Shown here: one piece after another, positions 32,711-43,532 of the stretch
Numbering within the stretch: the stretch's first letter is position 1
Layout: every line of letters begins with the position of its first letter
DNA from: Nocardioides aurantiacus
GTDB taxonomy: Bacteria; Actinomycetota; Actinomycetes; Propionibacteriales; Nocardioidaceae
Assembly: GCF_003752505.1 (NCBI RefSeq)
Contig: NZ_RKHO01000001.1
Location: 2,418,001 to 2,482,000 of the forward strand
Direction: 5' to 3'
DNA: 64,000 bases
Position numbers and translations under genes: made by a program
Notes under the pieces: model-generated
What the model was told of the DNA's origin: nothing
What the model saw: only the letters and a program-made list of their open reading frames with translations
The model's database searches: none

Positions 32711-33298
32711 ATGAGCCTCATCGACCACGCACTCACCCGTCTCACCAGCGTGCTGCTCGTCCTGGCCGTCGGGCTGATCGGCTTCGGCGCGGTGCTCCCC
32801 TCCCAGGCGGAGGAGACGCCCGGCGAGTTCCGGCCGCTGTCGGCGCCGTCCGATCCCACGCGGCTCGTGGTCCCGGCGCTGGGCGTCCGGGCACCGATCA
32901 CCCCCATCGAGGTCAGCCCGTCGGGCGTGCTCGACCCGCCCGAGGACGTGGACGTCGTCGGCTGGTGGAAGCGCAGCGTGCGCCCCGGCGCGACCCGCGG
33001 CCAGACCGTCCTCACCGGGCACACCGTGCACACCGGCGGCGGCGTGCTCGACAAGCTCGGCAAGCTCCGTCCGGGCCAGGTGGTCCGGGTCGTCACGCCC
33101 CGTGGCGCGATGGTCTACCGCACCACCCGCGTGGAGACGCTGAGCAAGGCCGAGCTCGCCGAGCGATCGACGTCCCTCTTCGGCCAGGACCGGCAGCGCA
33201 CCCGGCTGGTGCTGATCACCTGCACCGACTGGAACGGCTCGGACTTCGAGAGCAACATCGTCGCCTTCGCCCGGCCCCTCGGAGTGCGCCAGCGCTAA
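32711..33298 (+). CDS. Sortase (class E/F-like)
   Basis: A 195-residue transpeptidase with an N-terminal membrane anchor (about 12-30). The catalytic His is in 'VLTGHTVHTGGGV' and Cys in 'LVLITCTDWNGSDFESN'; a downstream Arg is present in the C-terminal 'FARPLGVRQR' segment. The compact size matches housekeeping actinobacterial sortases without extra domains. The preceding gene encodes a protein with an APLTG sorting signal. The stop overlaps that of the convergent endonuclease gene by 3 bases. Confidence 0.9.
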   Translation: MSLIDHALTRLTSVLLVLAVGLIGFGAVLPSQAEETPGEFRPLSAPSDPTRLVVPALGVRAPITPIEVSPSGVLDPPEDVDVVGWWKRSVRPGATRGQTVLTGHTVHTGGGVLDKLGKLRPGQVVRVVTPRGAMVYRTTRVETLSKAELAERSTSLFGQDRQRTRLVLITCTDWNGSDFESNIVAFARPLGVRQR

Positions 33299-34119
33299 CG
33301 GCGGCCGGCGCGCGAGGCGGGCACGGGGCCCGGCTGGCAGGTCGGGCACCACCACGTACGCCGCTGCTCGGGGTCGCCTGCGACCTCCTCGACCATCTGC
33401 ACCGTCGTCCCGCAGCGCAGGCAGGGTCGGCGCTGCCGCCCCGAGACCCAGTGGGTCTCGCCGCGGGCGGTGTTGCCGGTCGTGACCTGGTAGGCGCCCT
33501 CGACGGTGGCCGACCGGTGCAGCGCGAGCGCCGCCCGGTCGACGAGGCGGGCGAGGTCGACCTCGCCCACCGGCGTCCACGGGCTGACGCCGGTGAGGAA
33601 GGCCAGCTCGTTGACCCACAGGTTGCCCAGGCCGGCCACCAGCCGCTGGTCGAGCAGGGCCGCGACCAGGGGCCGCCCGGGCTCGGCGCCGAGGCGGCGT
33701 ACGGCCTCGCTCGCGTCCCAGTCCTCGTGGAGCGGGTCCGGGCCCAGGCGGCCGGTGATGCGGTGCTCGTCGCGGGTGCGGACGATCTCGAGCTGGTGCA
33801 GGCGCAGCCCCCAGGCAGTGGTGCGCTCCCCCGTCTCCAGGACCAGCCGCACGTCGCGCATCATCCGGCCCGGCAGCCGCTTCCCGGGCCCGGTCACGCT
33901 CCACGCGCCGTCCATGAGCAGGTGGCTGTGCAGCGTCAGCCCGTCGTCGAACCGGGTCAGCAGGTGCTTGCCGTGGGTGGCGTGCTCGGTGATGGTGCGA
34001 CCGGCCAGGTCACGGGTCGCCAGGCGCGGCGTACGGAAGTCGGAACGGACCACCTCGCGTCCCAACAGCTGCCGGTCGAGGCGCCGCGCGAGCTTCCAGA
34101 CGCTGTCTCCCTCGGGCAC
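33295..34119 (-). CDS. Endonuclease VIII-like DNA glycosylase (Fpg/Nei family)
   Basis: A 274-residue bifunctional glycosylase/lyase. With GTG 34117-34119 as start, the processed N-terminus is Pro-Glu-Gly-Asp ('PEGDSVWKL'), the Nei catalytic residues. The H2TH region has 'LLDQRLVAGLGNLWVNEL'. The C-terminal zinc finger is C4 ('CLRCGTTVQ' and 'WWCPTCQPG'). It removes oxidised pyrimidines. Actinobacterial Nei2 is the closest type. Confidence 0.93.
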   Translation of the reverse strand: MPEGDSVWKLARRLDRQLLGREVVRSDFRTPRLATRDLAGRTITEHATHGKHLLTRFDDGLTLHSHLLMDGAWSVTGPGKRLPGRMMRDVRLVLETGERTTAWGLRLHQLEIVRTRDEHRITGRLGPDPLHEDWDASEAVRRLGAEPGRPLVAALLDQRLVAGLGNLWVNELAFLTGVSPWTPVGEVDLARLVDRAALALHRSATVEGAYQVTTGNTARGETHWVSGRQRRPCLRCGTTVQMVEEVAGDPEQRRTWWCPTCQPGPVPASRAGRR

Positions 34120-34127
34120 CGCTCCAT

Positions 34128-35027
34128 CTAAGCCGACCGGTCGGCACCGACCCGCGCGGCCTCGGAGTCCGGCACCCGGGCGGCGGCCCAGCCCCACCCG
34201 GCGTCGCTGAGCCGGGGAGCGACCAGGTTGAGCACCTCGCCGACCCGGCCGGCCACCGTGGAGACGGTCACGGGCCGGTCCTCCAGCGCCCGGACCACCA
34301 TCGCGGCGGCCTGCTGCGGCGACTTCGCGGGCGCGCGGCGGTAGGCGTCGGTCGCCGCGATCATGTCGGTGCGCACCAGGTCGAGCCGCACGTTGGTGAA
34401 GGTCACCCCGTCGGCCCAGGTCTCGCGGCCGGCGATGCGGGCGAAGCTGTCGAGCGCGGTCTTGGAGGCGATGTACGCCGCGAACTTGGGCGCCTTGAGC
34501 TGCACGCCCCACGTGACCACGTTGACGACGTGGCCGTGGCCGCGACGTCGCATCCCCGGCAGCAGGCCCAGGGTGAGCCGGACGGGGCCGAAGTAGTTCA
34601 CCGCCATGGTCCGCTCGAAGTCGTGGACGCGGTCGTAGGACAGCTCGAGCGAGCGCCGGATCGAGCGCCCGGCGTTGTTGACCAGCAGGTCGACCCGGCC
34701 GTGCTCGGCCTCGACCTGCTGCACCAGGGCGTCGACCGCCGACGCGTCGGTCAGGTCACAGGTGTAGCCGTGCGCCTCGCCGCCCTCCGACCGCACCTCG
34801 GCGACCACCCGGTCGAGCTCGGCGCGACGACGTGCCACGCACAGCACGGTGGCACCGCGGCGGGCGACCTCGAGCGCGGTGGCCTCGCCCACGCCGGAGG
34901 AGGAGCCGGTGACCAGGACGACCTGGCCGCGCAGCGGGCTGGGCAGGGGACGCCCCGCCGCGGCCGCGAGCGGGGCGAGGAGGTGGCGGCGCAGCAGCGC
35001 CCGGGGCGTGAGCAGCAGGTCGGTCAC
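34128..35027 (-). CDS. Short-chain dehydrogenase/reductase
   Basis: A 299-residue SDR, GTG start overlapping the stop of the amidase (GTGA). The cofactor motif is 'VLVTGSSSGVGEATAL', Arg-Arg after strand 2 ('CVARRRAELD') favours NADP, and 'LLVNNAGRSI' is present. The active site 'FAAYIASKTALDS' has Tyr and Lys; the usual Ser lies in a 'VNVVTWGVQ' segment and appears replaced by Thr. The 36-residue N-terminal extension may help membrane association. Probably coexpressed with the amidase. Confidence 0.86.
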   Translation of the reverse strand: MTDLLLTPRALLRRHLLAPLAAAAGRPLPSPLRGQVVLVTGSSSGVGEATALEVARRGATVLCVARRRAELDRVVAEVRSEGGEAHGYTCDLTDASAVDALVQQVEAEHGRVDLLVNNAGRSIRRSLELSYDRVHDFERTMAVNYFGPVRLTLGLLPGMRRRGHGHVVNVVTWGVQLKAPKFAAYIASKTALDSFARIAGRETWADGVTFTNVRLDLVRTDMIAATDAYRRAPAKSPQQAAAMVVRALEDRPVTVSTVAGRVGEVLNLVAPRLSDAGWGWAAARVPDSEAARVGADRSA

Positions 35028-36475
35028 GCGTCCGCCCACCGGGTCTGCTCGGGCATGGTCCACGGCCGGGCCGTCTCGAGCTGGGCCGAGAGCGAGAGGA
35101 GCGTGGTCTCGGCACCGGTGCGCCCGACCAGCTGGACCGAGAGGGGCAGCCCGTCGGGCGCCAGCCCGGCCGGCACCGCGGCCGCGGGCTGACCGGTGAG
35201 GTTCCACAGCGCGCAGTGGGCGATCATCGGCTGTGCGACCCACATCGCCCGCACGGCGCCGAGGCCGTCGAGCACCCCCGCCCGGGGCGGCCGCTGCCCG
35301 AGCGTCGGGGTCAGCAGCACGTCGATGCCGGCGTCGTCGAAGATGCGGTCGGCCTTCTCCCGCAGCCGCTCCCCCGCCCGCAGGCCGCGCTCGACCGCGC
35401 GGCGCGAGGCCCACCGTCCGAGCCGCAGCGTCTGGCGCGTACGCCGCTCCAGCCGGTCCGGGTGCTCGACCTGCTCGGCCTCGTCACGGACGCCGCCGAA
35501 GAACTGCGGCAGGAACGCCGCGGTGGCGTCGGGGTAGCGCGGCTGCACCTCACGCACGTCGTGGCCGAGGTCGCTCAGCAGCGCCGCGGTGTCCCGGACG
35601 GCGGCGGCATCGACCGCGGCGGGGTGGCGCAGCGGCAGCTGCGATCGGGTCGACCAGCCGATCCGCAGCCTCCCGGGCTCGGCGGCCGCCGCCTCGACGA
35701 ACGACGTCGCCGGCTCGGCCGCGGTGAAGCGGTCGGCGTGCGTCGTACCGCGCAGGACGTCGTAGACCAGTGCGGAGTCCCGCACGGAGCGGGCCAGCGG
35801 CCCCACGGTGCCCAGACCCCACCACAGGTGCGGGTGCGGCGCGGTGCTCACCCGGCCGCGCTGCGGCTTCAGGCCGTAGAGACCGCAGCAGGCCGACGGG
35901 ATCCGGATCGAGCCGCCCCCGTCGCCGCCGATCGCCACGGGCACCATCCCGGCGGCCACCGCGACGGCCGTGCCGCCGCTGGAGCCGCCCGGGGTGTGCC
36001 GCGGGTCCCACGGGTTGAGGGTGCGGCCCCCGTCGACGGACTCGGTGAACGGCCACTGCCCGAACTCCGGCATCCGCGTCTTGCCCACCACGACCGCGCC
36101 CGCCCGGCGCAGCCGTGCGACCACCTCGGAGTCGGCCGCGACCGGGGTGCTGTTGGCGCGCCCGCCGAAGGTGGTCACGCAACCCGCGACGTCGAGCTCC
36201 TCCTTGATCGCCACGGGCACGCCGTGCAGCGGGCCGGTGGCCTCCCCGCGCTCGCGGGCAGCGTCGCGCTCCGCGGCCTCCGCGCGCGCGACGTCGGCCA
36301 GCACGACGGAGAAGGCGTTCAGGGCCGGGTCGCGCTCGGCGATCCGCGCCAGCGAGGCCTCGACGAGCGCAGCCGCCGACACCTCCCCCGCGGTGGTACG
36401 GCGCGCCAGCTCGGCCGCCTCCAGGTCCATCAGGCCGGTGTCGGGAGGGATCACGCGCCCGAGGCTAGTCGTCAC
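35024..36475 (-). CDS. Amidase (amidase signature family)
   Basis: A 483-residue enzyme with the Ser-cisSer-Lys triad: Lys in '[14 protein letters not shown]' and the serines in '[17 protein letters not shown]', followed by '[20 protein letters not shown]'. I chose GTG 36475 because GGAG lies seven bases upstream; GTG 36454 and ATG 36430 ('[12 protein letters not shown]') are alternatives. It hydrolyses carboxamides; the specific substrate is not readable. First of a two-gene unit with the SDR. Confidence 0.88.
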   Translation of the reverse strand: MTTSLGRVIPPDTGLMDLEAAELARRTTAGEVSAAALVEASLARIAERDPALNAFSVVLADVARAEAAERDAARERGEATGPLHGVPVAIKEELDVAGCVTTFGGRANSTPVAADSEVVARLRRAGAVVVGKTRMPEFGQWPFTESVDGGRTLNPWDPRHTPGGSSGGTAVAVAAGMVPVAIGGDGGGSIRIPSACCGLYGLKPQRGRVSTAPHPHLWWGLGTVGPLARSVRDSALVYDVLRGTTHADRFTAAEPATSFVEAAAAEPGRLRIGWSTRSQLPLRHPAAVDAAAVRDTAALLSDLGHDVREVQPRYPDATAAFLPQFFGGVRDEAEQVEHPDRLERRTRQTLRLGRWASRRAVERGLRAGERLREKADRIFDDAGIDVLLTPTLGQRPPRAGVLDGLGAVRAMWVAQPMIAHCALWNLTGQPAAAVPAGLAPDGLPLSVQLVGRTGAETTLLSLSAQLETARPWTMPEQTRWADA

Positions 36476-36588
36476 GGCTCGGCTCCAGCCGCGGGGTGCC
36501 GGGTCGCCCTCCCCGGCGTACGCAGACCCCGCCGGCCACTGCGCCGGAAGAACTGCCACACCGCCGGGACCCCAGACCATCCCCAGAC

Positions 36589-39500
36589 CTACAACAGGCT
36601 CCGCACCACCCGGAGCGCGACCGAGACGCGGGCGAGGTCGGCCTCGTCGTCGGAGCAGATCTCGGCGAGGCTGGCCACGGCCTGCTCCCCGTCGCGCTCA
36701 GGAGGCGGGTCGCCGGCCAGCGCGTTGGCCGTCAGCCGGGCGTGGACGGCGTGCAGGTCGTCGCGCAGCGCGGCCCGGGCCATCGACTGCCAGCGGTCCT
36801 CGCGCGGGAGCCGCAGGATCAGCGACAGCAGCCGCGGCAGCCCGAGGTGGGCGCCGACCTCCATGTGGGTGCGGGCCACCTCGAGCGGGTCGCGCTCCTC
36901 CCGCACCGCGGTCTCGACCACGCCGAGCAGCATCGCGGCGGGCGGGCAGACCGCGACGCGGGCGGCCAGCGGCTCGGGCACGCCGAGCCCCACCAGCTCG
37001 TCGCGCCGGGCCTCGAACGCCTCGAGCTCCTCGCCCTGCAGCAGTGTCGCGAGCTCGGCCATGACCTGCTCGACGACGACCTCGTAGGTGTCGACGAGGT
37101 TGTCGGTCTCCGCCTCGATGCGGCGGCCGTCGAGCAGCCAGCGCGCACCGCGCTCGACCAGGGTCCGCACCTCCAGCCGCATCCGCGTCTGCACCGCCGC
37201 GTCGACCTGGTGGTCGAGCCCGGCGATGTCGGCCCGCAGCCGGTCGGCGCCGAAGATCTCGCGGGCCACGAAGTGGGCCTTGGTGAGGTCGGCGGTGCTG
37301 GCCCCGGCCTCGGCCGAGAGCCGGTGGGCGTAGGTGATGCCCGCGGCGTTGACCAGCTGGTTGACGACCTGCGTCACCACGATCTCGCGACGCAGCTGGT
37401 GGGCCTCCATCTGCGCGCGGTAGTCCTGCCGCATGCCGGAGGGGAAGTAGCCGAACAGCTCGCCGCGCCAGTAGGGGTCGTCGGGCAGGTCGCTGGCGAG
37501 CAGCTGCTCGGCCAGCACGATCTTGGTCCACGACATCAGCACCGCCAGCTCGGGCGCGGTCAGCCCCAGGCCGCGCTCGCGCAGCCGGGCCACGGCCCGG
37601 CGGCTGGGCAGGCCCTCGAGCTCGCGGTCGAGCACGCCGGCCTTCTCGAGCGTGCGCATCCAGTCCTCGTGGACGTGCAGCAGCGCCGGCGCGAGCGACT
37701 CGGCGTTGGCGAGCGCGAGGTTCTGCTCGTAGTTGTCCGCCAGCACCAGCTGCGCCACCTGGTCGGTCATCGAGGCCAGCAGCGTGCCCCGCTGCTTGCC
37801 GGTCAGGTCACCCTCGCTCACCACGCGGTCGAGCAGGATCTTGATGTTGACCTCGTGGTCGGAGGTGTCGACGCCGGCGGAGTTGTCGATGAAGTCGGTG
37901 TCGATGCGGCCCCCGTCCCCGTCGGGACCGCCCTCCCGGGCGTACTCGATGCGCCCGAGCTGGGTGAGACCGAGGTTGCCGCCCTCGCCGACGCAGCGCA
38001 CCCGCAGCTCGGCGCCGTCGACCCGGATGGCGTCGTTGGCCTTGTCGCCGGCCTCGGCGTGGCTCTCGGCGGCGGACTTGACGTAGGTGCCGATACCGCC
38101 GTTCCACAGCAGGTCGACCGGTGCCAGCAGGATCGCGCGCTGCAGCTCGGCCGGTGTCATCCGCACCGTGCCGTCGGGCAGGCCGAGCGCCGTACGCATC
38201 TCGGCGCTGACCGGGATCGACTTGGCGCTGCGCGGCCACACCCCGCCGCCCGTGCTGATCAGCGAGGTGTCGTAGTCCTGCCAGGACGAGCGGGGCAGGT
38301 CGAAGAGCCGCCTGCGCTCGGCGTACGACGTGGCCGCGTCGGGGTCGGGGTCGACGAACACGTCGCGGTGGTCGAACGCCGCGACCAGCCGGATGTGCTC
38401 CGAGCAGAGCATCCCGTTGCCGAACACGTCGCCCGACATGTCGCCGACGCCGACCGCGGTGACGTCCTCGCGCTGGCAGTCGACGCCCATCTCCCGGAAG
38501 TGCCGACGCACCGAGACCCAGGCGCCGCGCGCCGTGATGCCCATCGCCTTGTGGTCGTAGCCCACCGAGCCGCCCGAGGCGAACGCGTCGCCGAGCCAGA
38601 AGCCGTACTGCTGCGAGACGCCGTTGGCGATGTCGCTGAAGGTCGCGGTGCCCTTGTCCGCGGCGACGACCAGGTAGGGGTCGTCGTCGTCGTGCCGGAC
38701 CACCCGGGCGGGCGGCACGACCTCGCGGCCGTCCGGCCCGTCGACGAGGTTGTCGGTGAGGTCGAGCAGCCCCGAGATGAAGGAGGTGTACGCCGCGACG
38801 CCCTCAGCCAGCCACGCCTCCCGGTCGCCCGGGTCGGGCAGCCGCTTGGCGAAGAAGCCGCCCTTGGCGCCGACCGGCACGATCACGGTGTTCTTGACCA
38901 TCTGCGCCTTGACCAGCCCGAGCACCTCGGTGCGGAAGTCGTCGCGCCGGTCGGACCAGCGCAGGCCGCCGCGCGCGACGGCTCCGAAGCGCAGGTGCAC
39001 GCCCTCGACGCGGGGCGAGTAGACGAAGATCTCGAACTTGGGCCGCGGGGCCGGCAGGTCGGGGATCGCCGCCGGGTCGAGCTTGAACGAGAGCCGGTCC
39101 AGCGGTCGACCGTCGGCGTCGGTGACGTAGTAGCTGGTGCGCAGCGTGGCCTTCACCATCGCCAGGTAGGAGCGCAGGATCCGGTCGTGGTCGAGGCTGG
39201 TGACCTCCTCGAGCGCCCGCGTGATGCGCTCCTCGATCTCGGTGCAGCGCGCGACCCGCGCCCCGCCGGCCGCGGGGATCTCGTGGCGCGTGCCGGGGTC
39301 GAAGCGCGCCTCGAACAGCGCGACCAGCGCGCGGGTGATGTCGACGTTGCCCTGCAGCGCGCCCTCGATGTAGTCCTGGGCGAACGGCGTGCCGCCCTGG
39401 CGCAGGTGCTTGGCGTAGGCGCGCAGCACGGTGGCCTGGCGCCAGGTCAGCCCGGCGGTCAGCACCAGGGCGTTGAACCCGTCGCTCTCGTTGCGGCCGT

Positions 39501-41412
39501 CCCAGACCGCCGCCACCGTGTCCTGGAAGCGCTCGCGGACCTGGTCGGGCCAGGGCCGGTGGTAGCGCAGCCCGAAGTCGTAGATGAACGACTCCCGCGG
39601 CAGCCCCTCGAGCTCGTAGGGTCGCTCGTCGACGACCTCGACGCCCATCGTGGACAGGATCGGCAACACCTGCGACAGCGAGAGCCGCGAGCCGACGCGG
39701 AACACCTTCAGCCGCGCCTCGCCTGCGGGGGCGGCCACGTCCTGGTAGAGCGAGAGGCCCAGCCCGTCGTCGCCCGCGACCTGCTCCAGCCGGCCGAGGT
39801 CGTTGGCCCCGGTGACCGGGAGGTAGTCCTCCTTGTAGGCCTCGGGGAACGACCCGGCGTAGGTCCGGGCGAGGCGGCTGCCCTGCTCCTCGCCGTACGC
39901 CGCCACGACGGCGTGGACGAAGTCGTCGCGCCAGGACCGGGCCGCCTCGGCGCAGCGACGCTCCAGGTCGGCGACGTCGACGTCGGCGAGCGCCTCGCCC
40001 TCGGCGGGACGCACCACGAAGTGGAGCCGGGCGGCGAAGGACTCGCCCACGTGGGCGGTGTACTCGATGCTGTCGCCGTGCAGCCGCTCGGTGAGGATCG
40101 CGGCGATCCGCTCCCGCACGGCGGTGTTGTAGCGGTCGCGCGGCAGGTAGACCAGGCAGGAGTGGAAGCGGGCGTAGCGGTCGCGGCGCACGAACAGCCG
40201 CAGCTGCCGGCGCTCGCGGGTCAGCATCACCTGCGAGGCGATCGGGACGAGGTCCTCCAGCGGCGTCTGGAACAGCTCGTCGCGGGGGTAGGTCTCCAGC
40301 ACGTCCATCAGCGCCTTGCCGGCGTGGCTGGTGGGGTCCAGGCCGACCTCGTCGATGACCGCGGCCGCCTTCTCGCGCAGCACCGGGATCCGGCGTACGG
40401 ACTCGGTGTAGGCCGCGGAGGAGAACAGGCCCAGGAACCGCTGCTCCCCCACGACCGCGCCGGACTCGTCGAACACCTTCACGCCGACGTAGTCGAGAAA
40501 CACCGGGCGGTGCACGGTGGCCCGCGAGTTGGCCTTGGCCAGGACGAGCAGGTGGGGGTCGCGGGCGTGACGGGCCACGGGGCCGGGCAGCGGCCGCGGC
40601 GTGGCGGGGTCGGCCCGCAGGATGCCGAATCCGGTGCCGGGCACGCTGACCAGGACGTCGCCCTCGTCGGTGGCGCGCAGGGTGTACTCGCGGTAGCCGA
40701 GGAAGGTGAAGTGGTCCTCGGCCAGCCACTCCAGCAGCGAGGCGCCCTGGGCCAGCTCGGCCTCGGGCAGCGGCGGCGGGTCGGAGCGCAGCCGCTCCAC
40801 GATGCGGCCGGCCTGGGCGTGCATCCGCGACCAGTCCTCCACGGCGTCGCGGACGTCCTGGAGCACCTTGGTCAGCTGCTCGGTGATCGCCGGCAGGTCC
40901 TCGTCGGGCACCCGGTCGATCTCGACGTGCATCCACGACTCCCGGGCCACGTCGTGGTCCTCGGTGCTGCTCTGCTCGTCGAGCACCCCCTGCAACGTGC
41001 CGGTCAGGTCGCGTCGTACGACGACCTGCGGGTGCACCACGAGGTGCACGTCGTGCTCGGAGCGGTCCAGCGCCATCGACACCGAGTCGACGAGGAACGG
41101 CATGTCGTCGGTGACCACCTCGACCACGGTGTGCCCGCTCGCCGACCAGCCGTTGACCGAGACCGTCGGGGTGGACACCTTGACCGCGGCCGTCCCCTGG
41201 GGTCGCTCACGGGCGAGCCGCAGCTGCGCCATGACCGCGCCGTAGAGGTCCTGCGGGTCGCGCTCGAGCAGGTCCTCGGCCGCCACGTGGCGGTAGAAGG
41301 CCGTCATCACCTCGGTGACGTCGACGCCGGCGGGTGCGGCTCCGGCCGCGCCCCGTGCGACGTCGCACACCCGGTCGATCAGCTCGGACTTGTCCTGCTC
41401 CAGCGCCGTCAC
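36589..41412 (-). CDS. gdh: NAD-dependent glutamate dehydrogenase, large (about 180 kDa) type
   Basis: A 1607-residue protein of the NAD-GDH family. The N-terminal half contains regulatory ACT-like and other domains; the C-terminal catalytic half has '[18 protein letters not shown]', '[17 protein letters not shown]' (substrate Lys), '[12 protein letters not shown]' and '[13 protein letters not shown]'. It converts glutamate to 2-oxoglutarate and feeds carbon from amino acid breakdown into the citric acid cycle. The family's full length is present, with no frameshift. The GTG start is at 41410-41412. Close to kynA and pruA, which also serve amino acid catabolism. Confidence 0.95.
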   Translation of the reverse strand: MTALEQDKSELIDRVCDVARGAAGAAPAGVDVTEVMTAFYRHVAAEDLLERDPQDLYGAVMAQLRLARERPQGTAAVKVSTPTVSVNGWSASGHTVVEVVTDDMPFLVDSVSMALDRSEHDVHLVVHPQVVVRRDLTGTLQGVLDEQSSTEDHDVARESWMHVEIDRVPDEDLPAITEQLTKVLQDVRDAVEDWSRMHAQAGRIVERLRSDPPPLPEAELAQGASLLEWLAEDHFTFLGYREYTLRATDEGDVLVSVPGTGFGILRADPATPRPLPGPVARHARDPHLLVLAKANSRATVHRPVFLDYVGVKVFDESGAVVGEQRFLGLFSSAAYTESVRRIPVLREKAAAVIDEVGLDPTSHAGKALMDVLETYPRDELFQTPLEDLVPIASQVMLTRERRQLRLFVRRDRYARFHSCLVYLPRDRYNTAVRERIAAILTERLHGDSIEYTAHVGESFAARLHFVVRPAEGEALADVDVADLERRCAEAARSWRDDFVHAVVAAYGEEQGSRLARTYAGSFPEAYKEDYLPVTGANDLGRLEQVAGDDGLGLSLYQDVAAPAGEARLKVFRVGSRLSLSQVLPILSTMGVEVVDERPYELEGLPRESFIYDFGLRYHRPWPDQVRERFQDTVAAVWDGRNESDGFNALVLTAGLTWRQATVLRAYAKHLRQGGTPFAQDYIEGALQGNVDITRALVALFEARFDPGTRHEIPAAGGARVARCTEIEERITRALEEVTSLDHDRILRSYLAMVKATLRTSYYVTDADGRPLDRLSFKLDPAAIPDLPAPRPKFEIFVYSPRVEGVHLRFGAVARGGLRWSDRRDDFRTEVLGLVKAQMVKNTVIVPVGAKGGFFAKRLPDPGDREAWLAEGVAAYTSFISGLLDLTDNLVDGPDGREVVPPARVVRHDDDDPYLVVAADKGTATFSDIANGVSQQYGFWLGDAFASGGSVGYDHKAMGITARGAWVSVRRHFREMGVDCQREDVTAVGVGDMSGDVFGNGMLCSEHIRLVAAFDHRDVFVDPDPDAATSYAERRRLFDLPRSSWQDYDTSLISTGGGVWPRSAKSIPVSAEMRTALGLPDGTVRMTPAELQRAILLAPVDLLWNGGIGTYVKSAAESHAEAGDKANDAIRVDGAELRVRCVGEGGNLGLTQLGRIEYAREGGPDGDGGRIDTDFIDNSAGVDTSDHEVNIKILLDRVVSEGDLTGKQRGTLLASMTDQVAQLVLADNYEQNLALANAESLAPALLHVHEDWMRTLEKAGVLDRELEGLPSRRAVARLRERGLGLTAPELAVLMSWTKIVLAEQLLASDLPDDPYWRGELFGYFPSGMRQDYRAQMEAHQLRREIVVTQVVNQLVNAAGITYAHRLSAEAGASTADLTKAHFVAREIFGADRLRADIAGLDHQVDAAVQTRMRLEVRTLVERGARWLLDGRRIEAETDNLVDTYEVVVEQVMAELATLLQGEELEAFEARRDELVGLGVPEPLAARVAVCPPAAMLLGVVETAVREERDPLEVARTHMEVGAHLGLPRLLSLILRLPREDRWQSMARAALRDDLHAVHARLTANALAGDPPPERDGEQAVASLAEICSDDEADLARVSVALRVVRSLL

Positions 41413-41479
41413 CCTCCGAGGTTAGGACGAGGTGAGCCAGGTCACCAACCGGGCCGCGCCCGGGGCGCCACGACGGCCT

Positions 41480-42337
41480 TCACAGCGCCGAGCGCAGCTC
41501 CCACAGCAGCGGGTAGTACTTCAGGTCCAGGCGGCTGCGCAGGTACCTCGCCCCGGTCGACCCGCCGGTGCCGGTGCGCGAGCCGATCATCCGCTCGACC
41601 ATCACCACGTGACGCGCCCGCCAGGCCGCCGCCAGCTCGTCGTGGAGCACCAGCGCCTCCGCCAGCGCCCACACCTCGCCGTGGGTGCCGCGGTCGTGCG
41701 CGACCGTGCGCAGCGAGGCCACCAGGGTCGCGTCGTCGTCGACGGGAAGGCCGCGAGCGGCGACGAGGTCGACGAAGACGTCCCACAGCGACGGCTCGGC
41801 CAGCCGGCGGTCGAGCCGCGCCCGCTCGGCCTCGGTGATGCCCCGGAACCGCTCGAGGTAGCCCGGGTCCTTGGCGCCGGAGAGGAACTCCAGCTCGCGG
41901 AACTGCACCGACTGGAAGCCGCTGGCCGGGGCGAGGCGCTGGCGGAACTCCAGGAAGTCCTGGGGCGTCATCGTCTCCAGCACGTCGACCTGCTGCACCA
42001 GCACCCGCTCGATGACGTGCACGCGGTTCATCAGGTGCCGGGCCCACCACGCCCGGTCCCCGCTCCCGGCGGGGCCCGCCGCGAGCGCGTCGCGGACCGC
42101 CTCGACCTCGTGCAGCAGCTGCTGGAACCACAGCTCATAGACCTGGTGGACGGTGACGAAGAGCAGCTCGTCGTGGGCCGGCGGGTCGGACTCCAGGTGC
42201 TGGGCGTCGAGGAGCTGGTCGAGACGGAGGTAGCTGCCGTAGGTCAGCTGGCGGTCGCGCTGCCCCTCGGCCACCGCCTCCTCACCGAAGCTGACGAACG
42301 TCTCCTCCGTGGGCTCTGCCGGTGTCATGGCTGACAT
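41480..42337 (-). CDS. kynA: Tryptophan 2,3-dioxygenase
   Basis: A 285-residue haem dioxygenase that opens the indole ring of tryptophan to N-formylkynurenine. Family motifs are 'LTYGSYLRLDQLLDAQ', 'DELLFVTVHQVYELWFQQLL', 'ASGFQSVQFRELEFLSGAK' and 'RHVVMVERMIGSRTGTGGST', the last containing the axial His. ATG 42337 is one base from the start of the divergent DUF2505 gene; ATG 42328 is an alternative. Kynureninase is not in the window. Confidence 0.95.
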   Translation of the reverse strand: MSAMTPAEPTEETFVSFGEEAVAEGQRDRQLTYGSYLRLDQLLDAQHLESDPPAHDELLFVTVHQVYELWFQQLLHEVEAVRDALAAGPAGSGDRAWWARHLMNRVHVIERVLVQQVDVLETMTPQDFLEFRQRLAPASGFQSVQFRELEFLSGAKDPGYLERFRGITEAERARLDRRLAEPSLWDVFVDLVAARGLPVDDDATLVASLRTVAHDRGTHGEVWALAEALVLHDELAAAWRARHVVMVERMIGSRTGTGGSTGARYLRSRLDLKYYPLLWELRSAL

Positions 42338-42338
42338 G

Positions 42339-42842
42339 ATGCGCCCCGTGCAGCTCCGTCACGAGATCACCTACCGCGCCTCGCCCGACGAGGTCTTCGC
42401 CATGCTCGCCGACGAGGCCTTCCGTCGCCGTTCCGCGGTCGCCCAGGGGGTGCTGACCGCCGACGTGTCGATCGTGCGCGGTGGACGCTCCGAGGAGGGC
42501 ATCAGCGTGCGCATCGACCAGCTGCAGCCGACCCGCGGCGTCCCCGACGTCGCCCGGCGCTTCGTCAGCGAGACGGTGCGGCTGGTGCAGCTCGAGGAGT
42601 GGTCCGACGCCGCCGGCGGCACGGTCGTGGTCGAGCTGCCCGGGCTGCCCGTCACGGTCACCGGCAAGGTCGGTCTCGAGGCCGACGGCGAGCTGACGCG
42701 GCAGCACGTGGAGGCCGACGTCGAGGTCCGGGTCCCGCTGGTCGGCGCCCGCCTGGCAGGCTTCATCGGCGGGCTGGTCGCGGCCGGCATGGACACCGAG
42801 CAGCAGGTCGGCGAGGCCTGGCTGAGAGGAGAGCGTGGATGA
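42339..42842 (+). CDS. DUF2505 family protein (first of a tandem pair)
   Basis: A 167-residue protein with an SRPBCC-like (START/Bet v1) pattern: 'RHEITYRASPDEVFAMLADE', a central beta region and C-terminal helix. It belongs to DUF2505. The most likely start is ATG 42339 ('MRPVQLRHE'). The stop overlaps the next gene (ATGA), a paralogue. Its start abuts kynA, so promoters of each lie inside the other's leader. Lipid or hydrophobic ligand binding is possible from the fold only. Confidence 0.85.
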   Translation: MRPVQLRHEITYRASPDEVFAMLADEAFRRRSAVAQGVLTADVSIVRGGRSEEGISVRIDQLQPTRGVPDVARRFVSETVRLVQLEEWSDAAGGTVVVELPGLPVTVTGKVGLEADGELTRQHVEADVEVRVPLVGARLAGFIGGLVAAGMDTEQQVGEAWLRGERG

Positions 42843-43324
42843 AGAAGGTCACCGAGGAGCTCCGCTACGACGGCGCCACCCTCGAGCAGGTGCACGAGAT
42901 GCTCGCGGACCCCGCGTTCCGTGAGCGGGTGTGCGACTTCCAGGGCGTGAAGCAGCGCACCGTCAGCGTCGACCGGCAGGGCGAGCGGATGGGCGTCACC
43001 ATCGACCAGGTGCAGGCGGCCCAGGGCATCCCCGGCTTCGCCAAGAAGTTCGTCGGCGACGAGATCAACATCGTGCAGACCGAGGACTGGCTCAGCCCGG
43101 CCAAGGGCGACATCCACGTCGCCATCCCCGGCAAGCCCGGTGAGATGAGCGGCACCGCGCTGCTCACCGAGGACCCCGACGGTGTCACCGAGACCGTCAA
43201 CCTGGCCGTCAAGGTCAACATCCCGCTGGCCGGCGGCAAGATCGAGAGCCTGATCGCCGACATGCTGTCCAAGGCGCTGCGCGCCGAGAACAAGGTCGGG
43301 CGCGACTACCTCTCCGGAGCCTGA
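42839..43324 (+). CDS. DUF2505 family protein (second of a tandem pair)
   Basis: A 161-residue paralogue of the upstream gene ('ELRYDGATLEQVHEMLADPA', 'GIPGFAKKFVGDEINIVQ', 'LAGGKIESLIADMLSKALRA'). ATG lies inside the upstream stop and AGGAGAG is upstream. Clear duplication followed by divergence. The 3' end overlaps the convergent small membrane protein gene by 19 bases. Confidence 0.87.
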   Translation: MKKVTEELRYDGATLEQVHEMLADPAFRERVCDFQGVKQRTVSVDRQGERMGVTIDQVQAAQGIPGFAKKFVGDEINIVQTEDWLSPAKGDIHVAIPGKPGEMSGTALLTEDPDGVTETVNLAVKVNIPLAGGKIESLIADMLSKALRAENKVGRDYLSGA

Positions 43325-43527
43325 CCCACGGGCCCGACCCCGGGTCCGCCGGTCCCCGGACCGTCCGGTGCGCCCGGGAGGACGTCGTCCTCCCGGGCGT
43401 CACGACGTCGGCTGAGCCAGATCGTCACGCCGAGCAGCACGAACGGCCCGAAGGCGAGCAGCAGCGTCAGCAGCTGCTCGGCCGGGTGCAGCGGGCCCAG
43501 GTGCAGGGGGGCGGTCAGGACGGTCAC
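43306..43527 (-). CDS. Small membrane protein downstream of pruA
   Basis: A 73-residue frame with GTG start 5 bases after the pruA stop. It has a hydrophobic helix ('LLTLLLAFGPFVLLGVTIWL'), then 'SRRRDAREDD' and a Pro/Gly-rich tail. No family recognised; the close spacing to pruA and the clear helix support a real gene. Confidence 0.6.
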   Translation of the reverse strand: MTVLTAPLHLGPLHPAEQLLTLLLAFGPFVLLGVTIWLSRRRDAREDDVLPGAPDGPGTGGPGVGPVGQAPER

Positions 43528-43532
43528 CGCGC

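Noticed and set aside
36496-41838. Very long open frame on the plus strand opposite the glutamate dehydrogenase
   Set aside because: It is a shadow of high-GC codon use; the minus strand encodes a full-length conserved enzyme, and the plus frame has a Gly/Val/Arg/His-rich composition with no motif.
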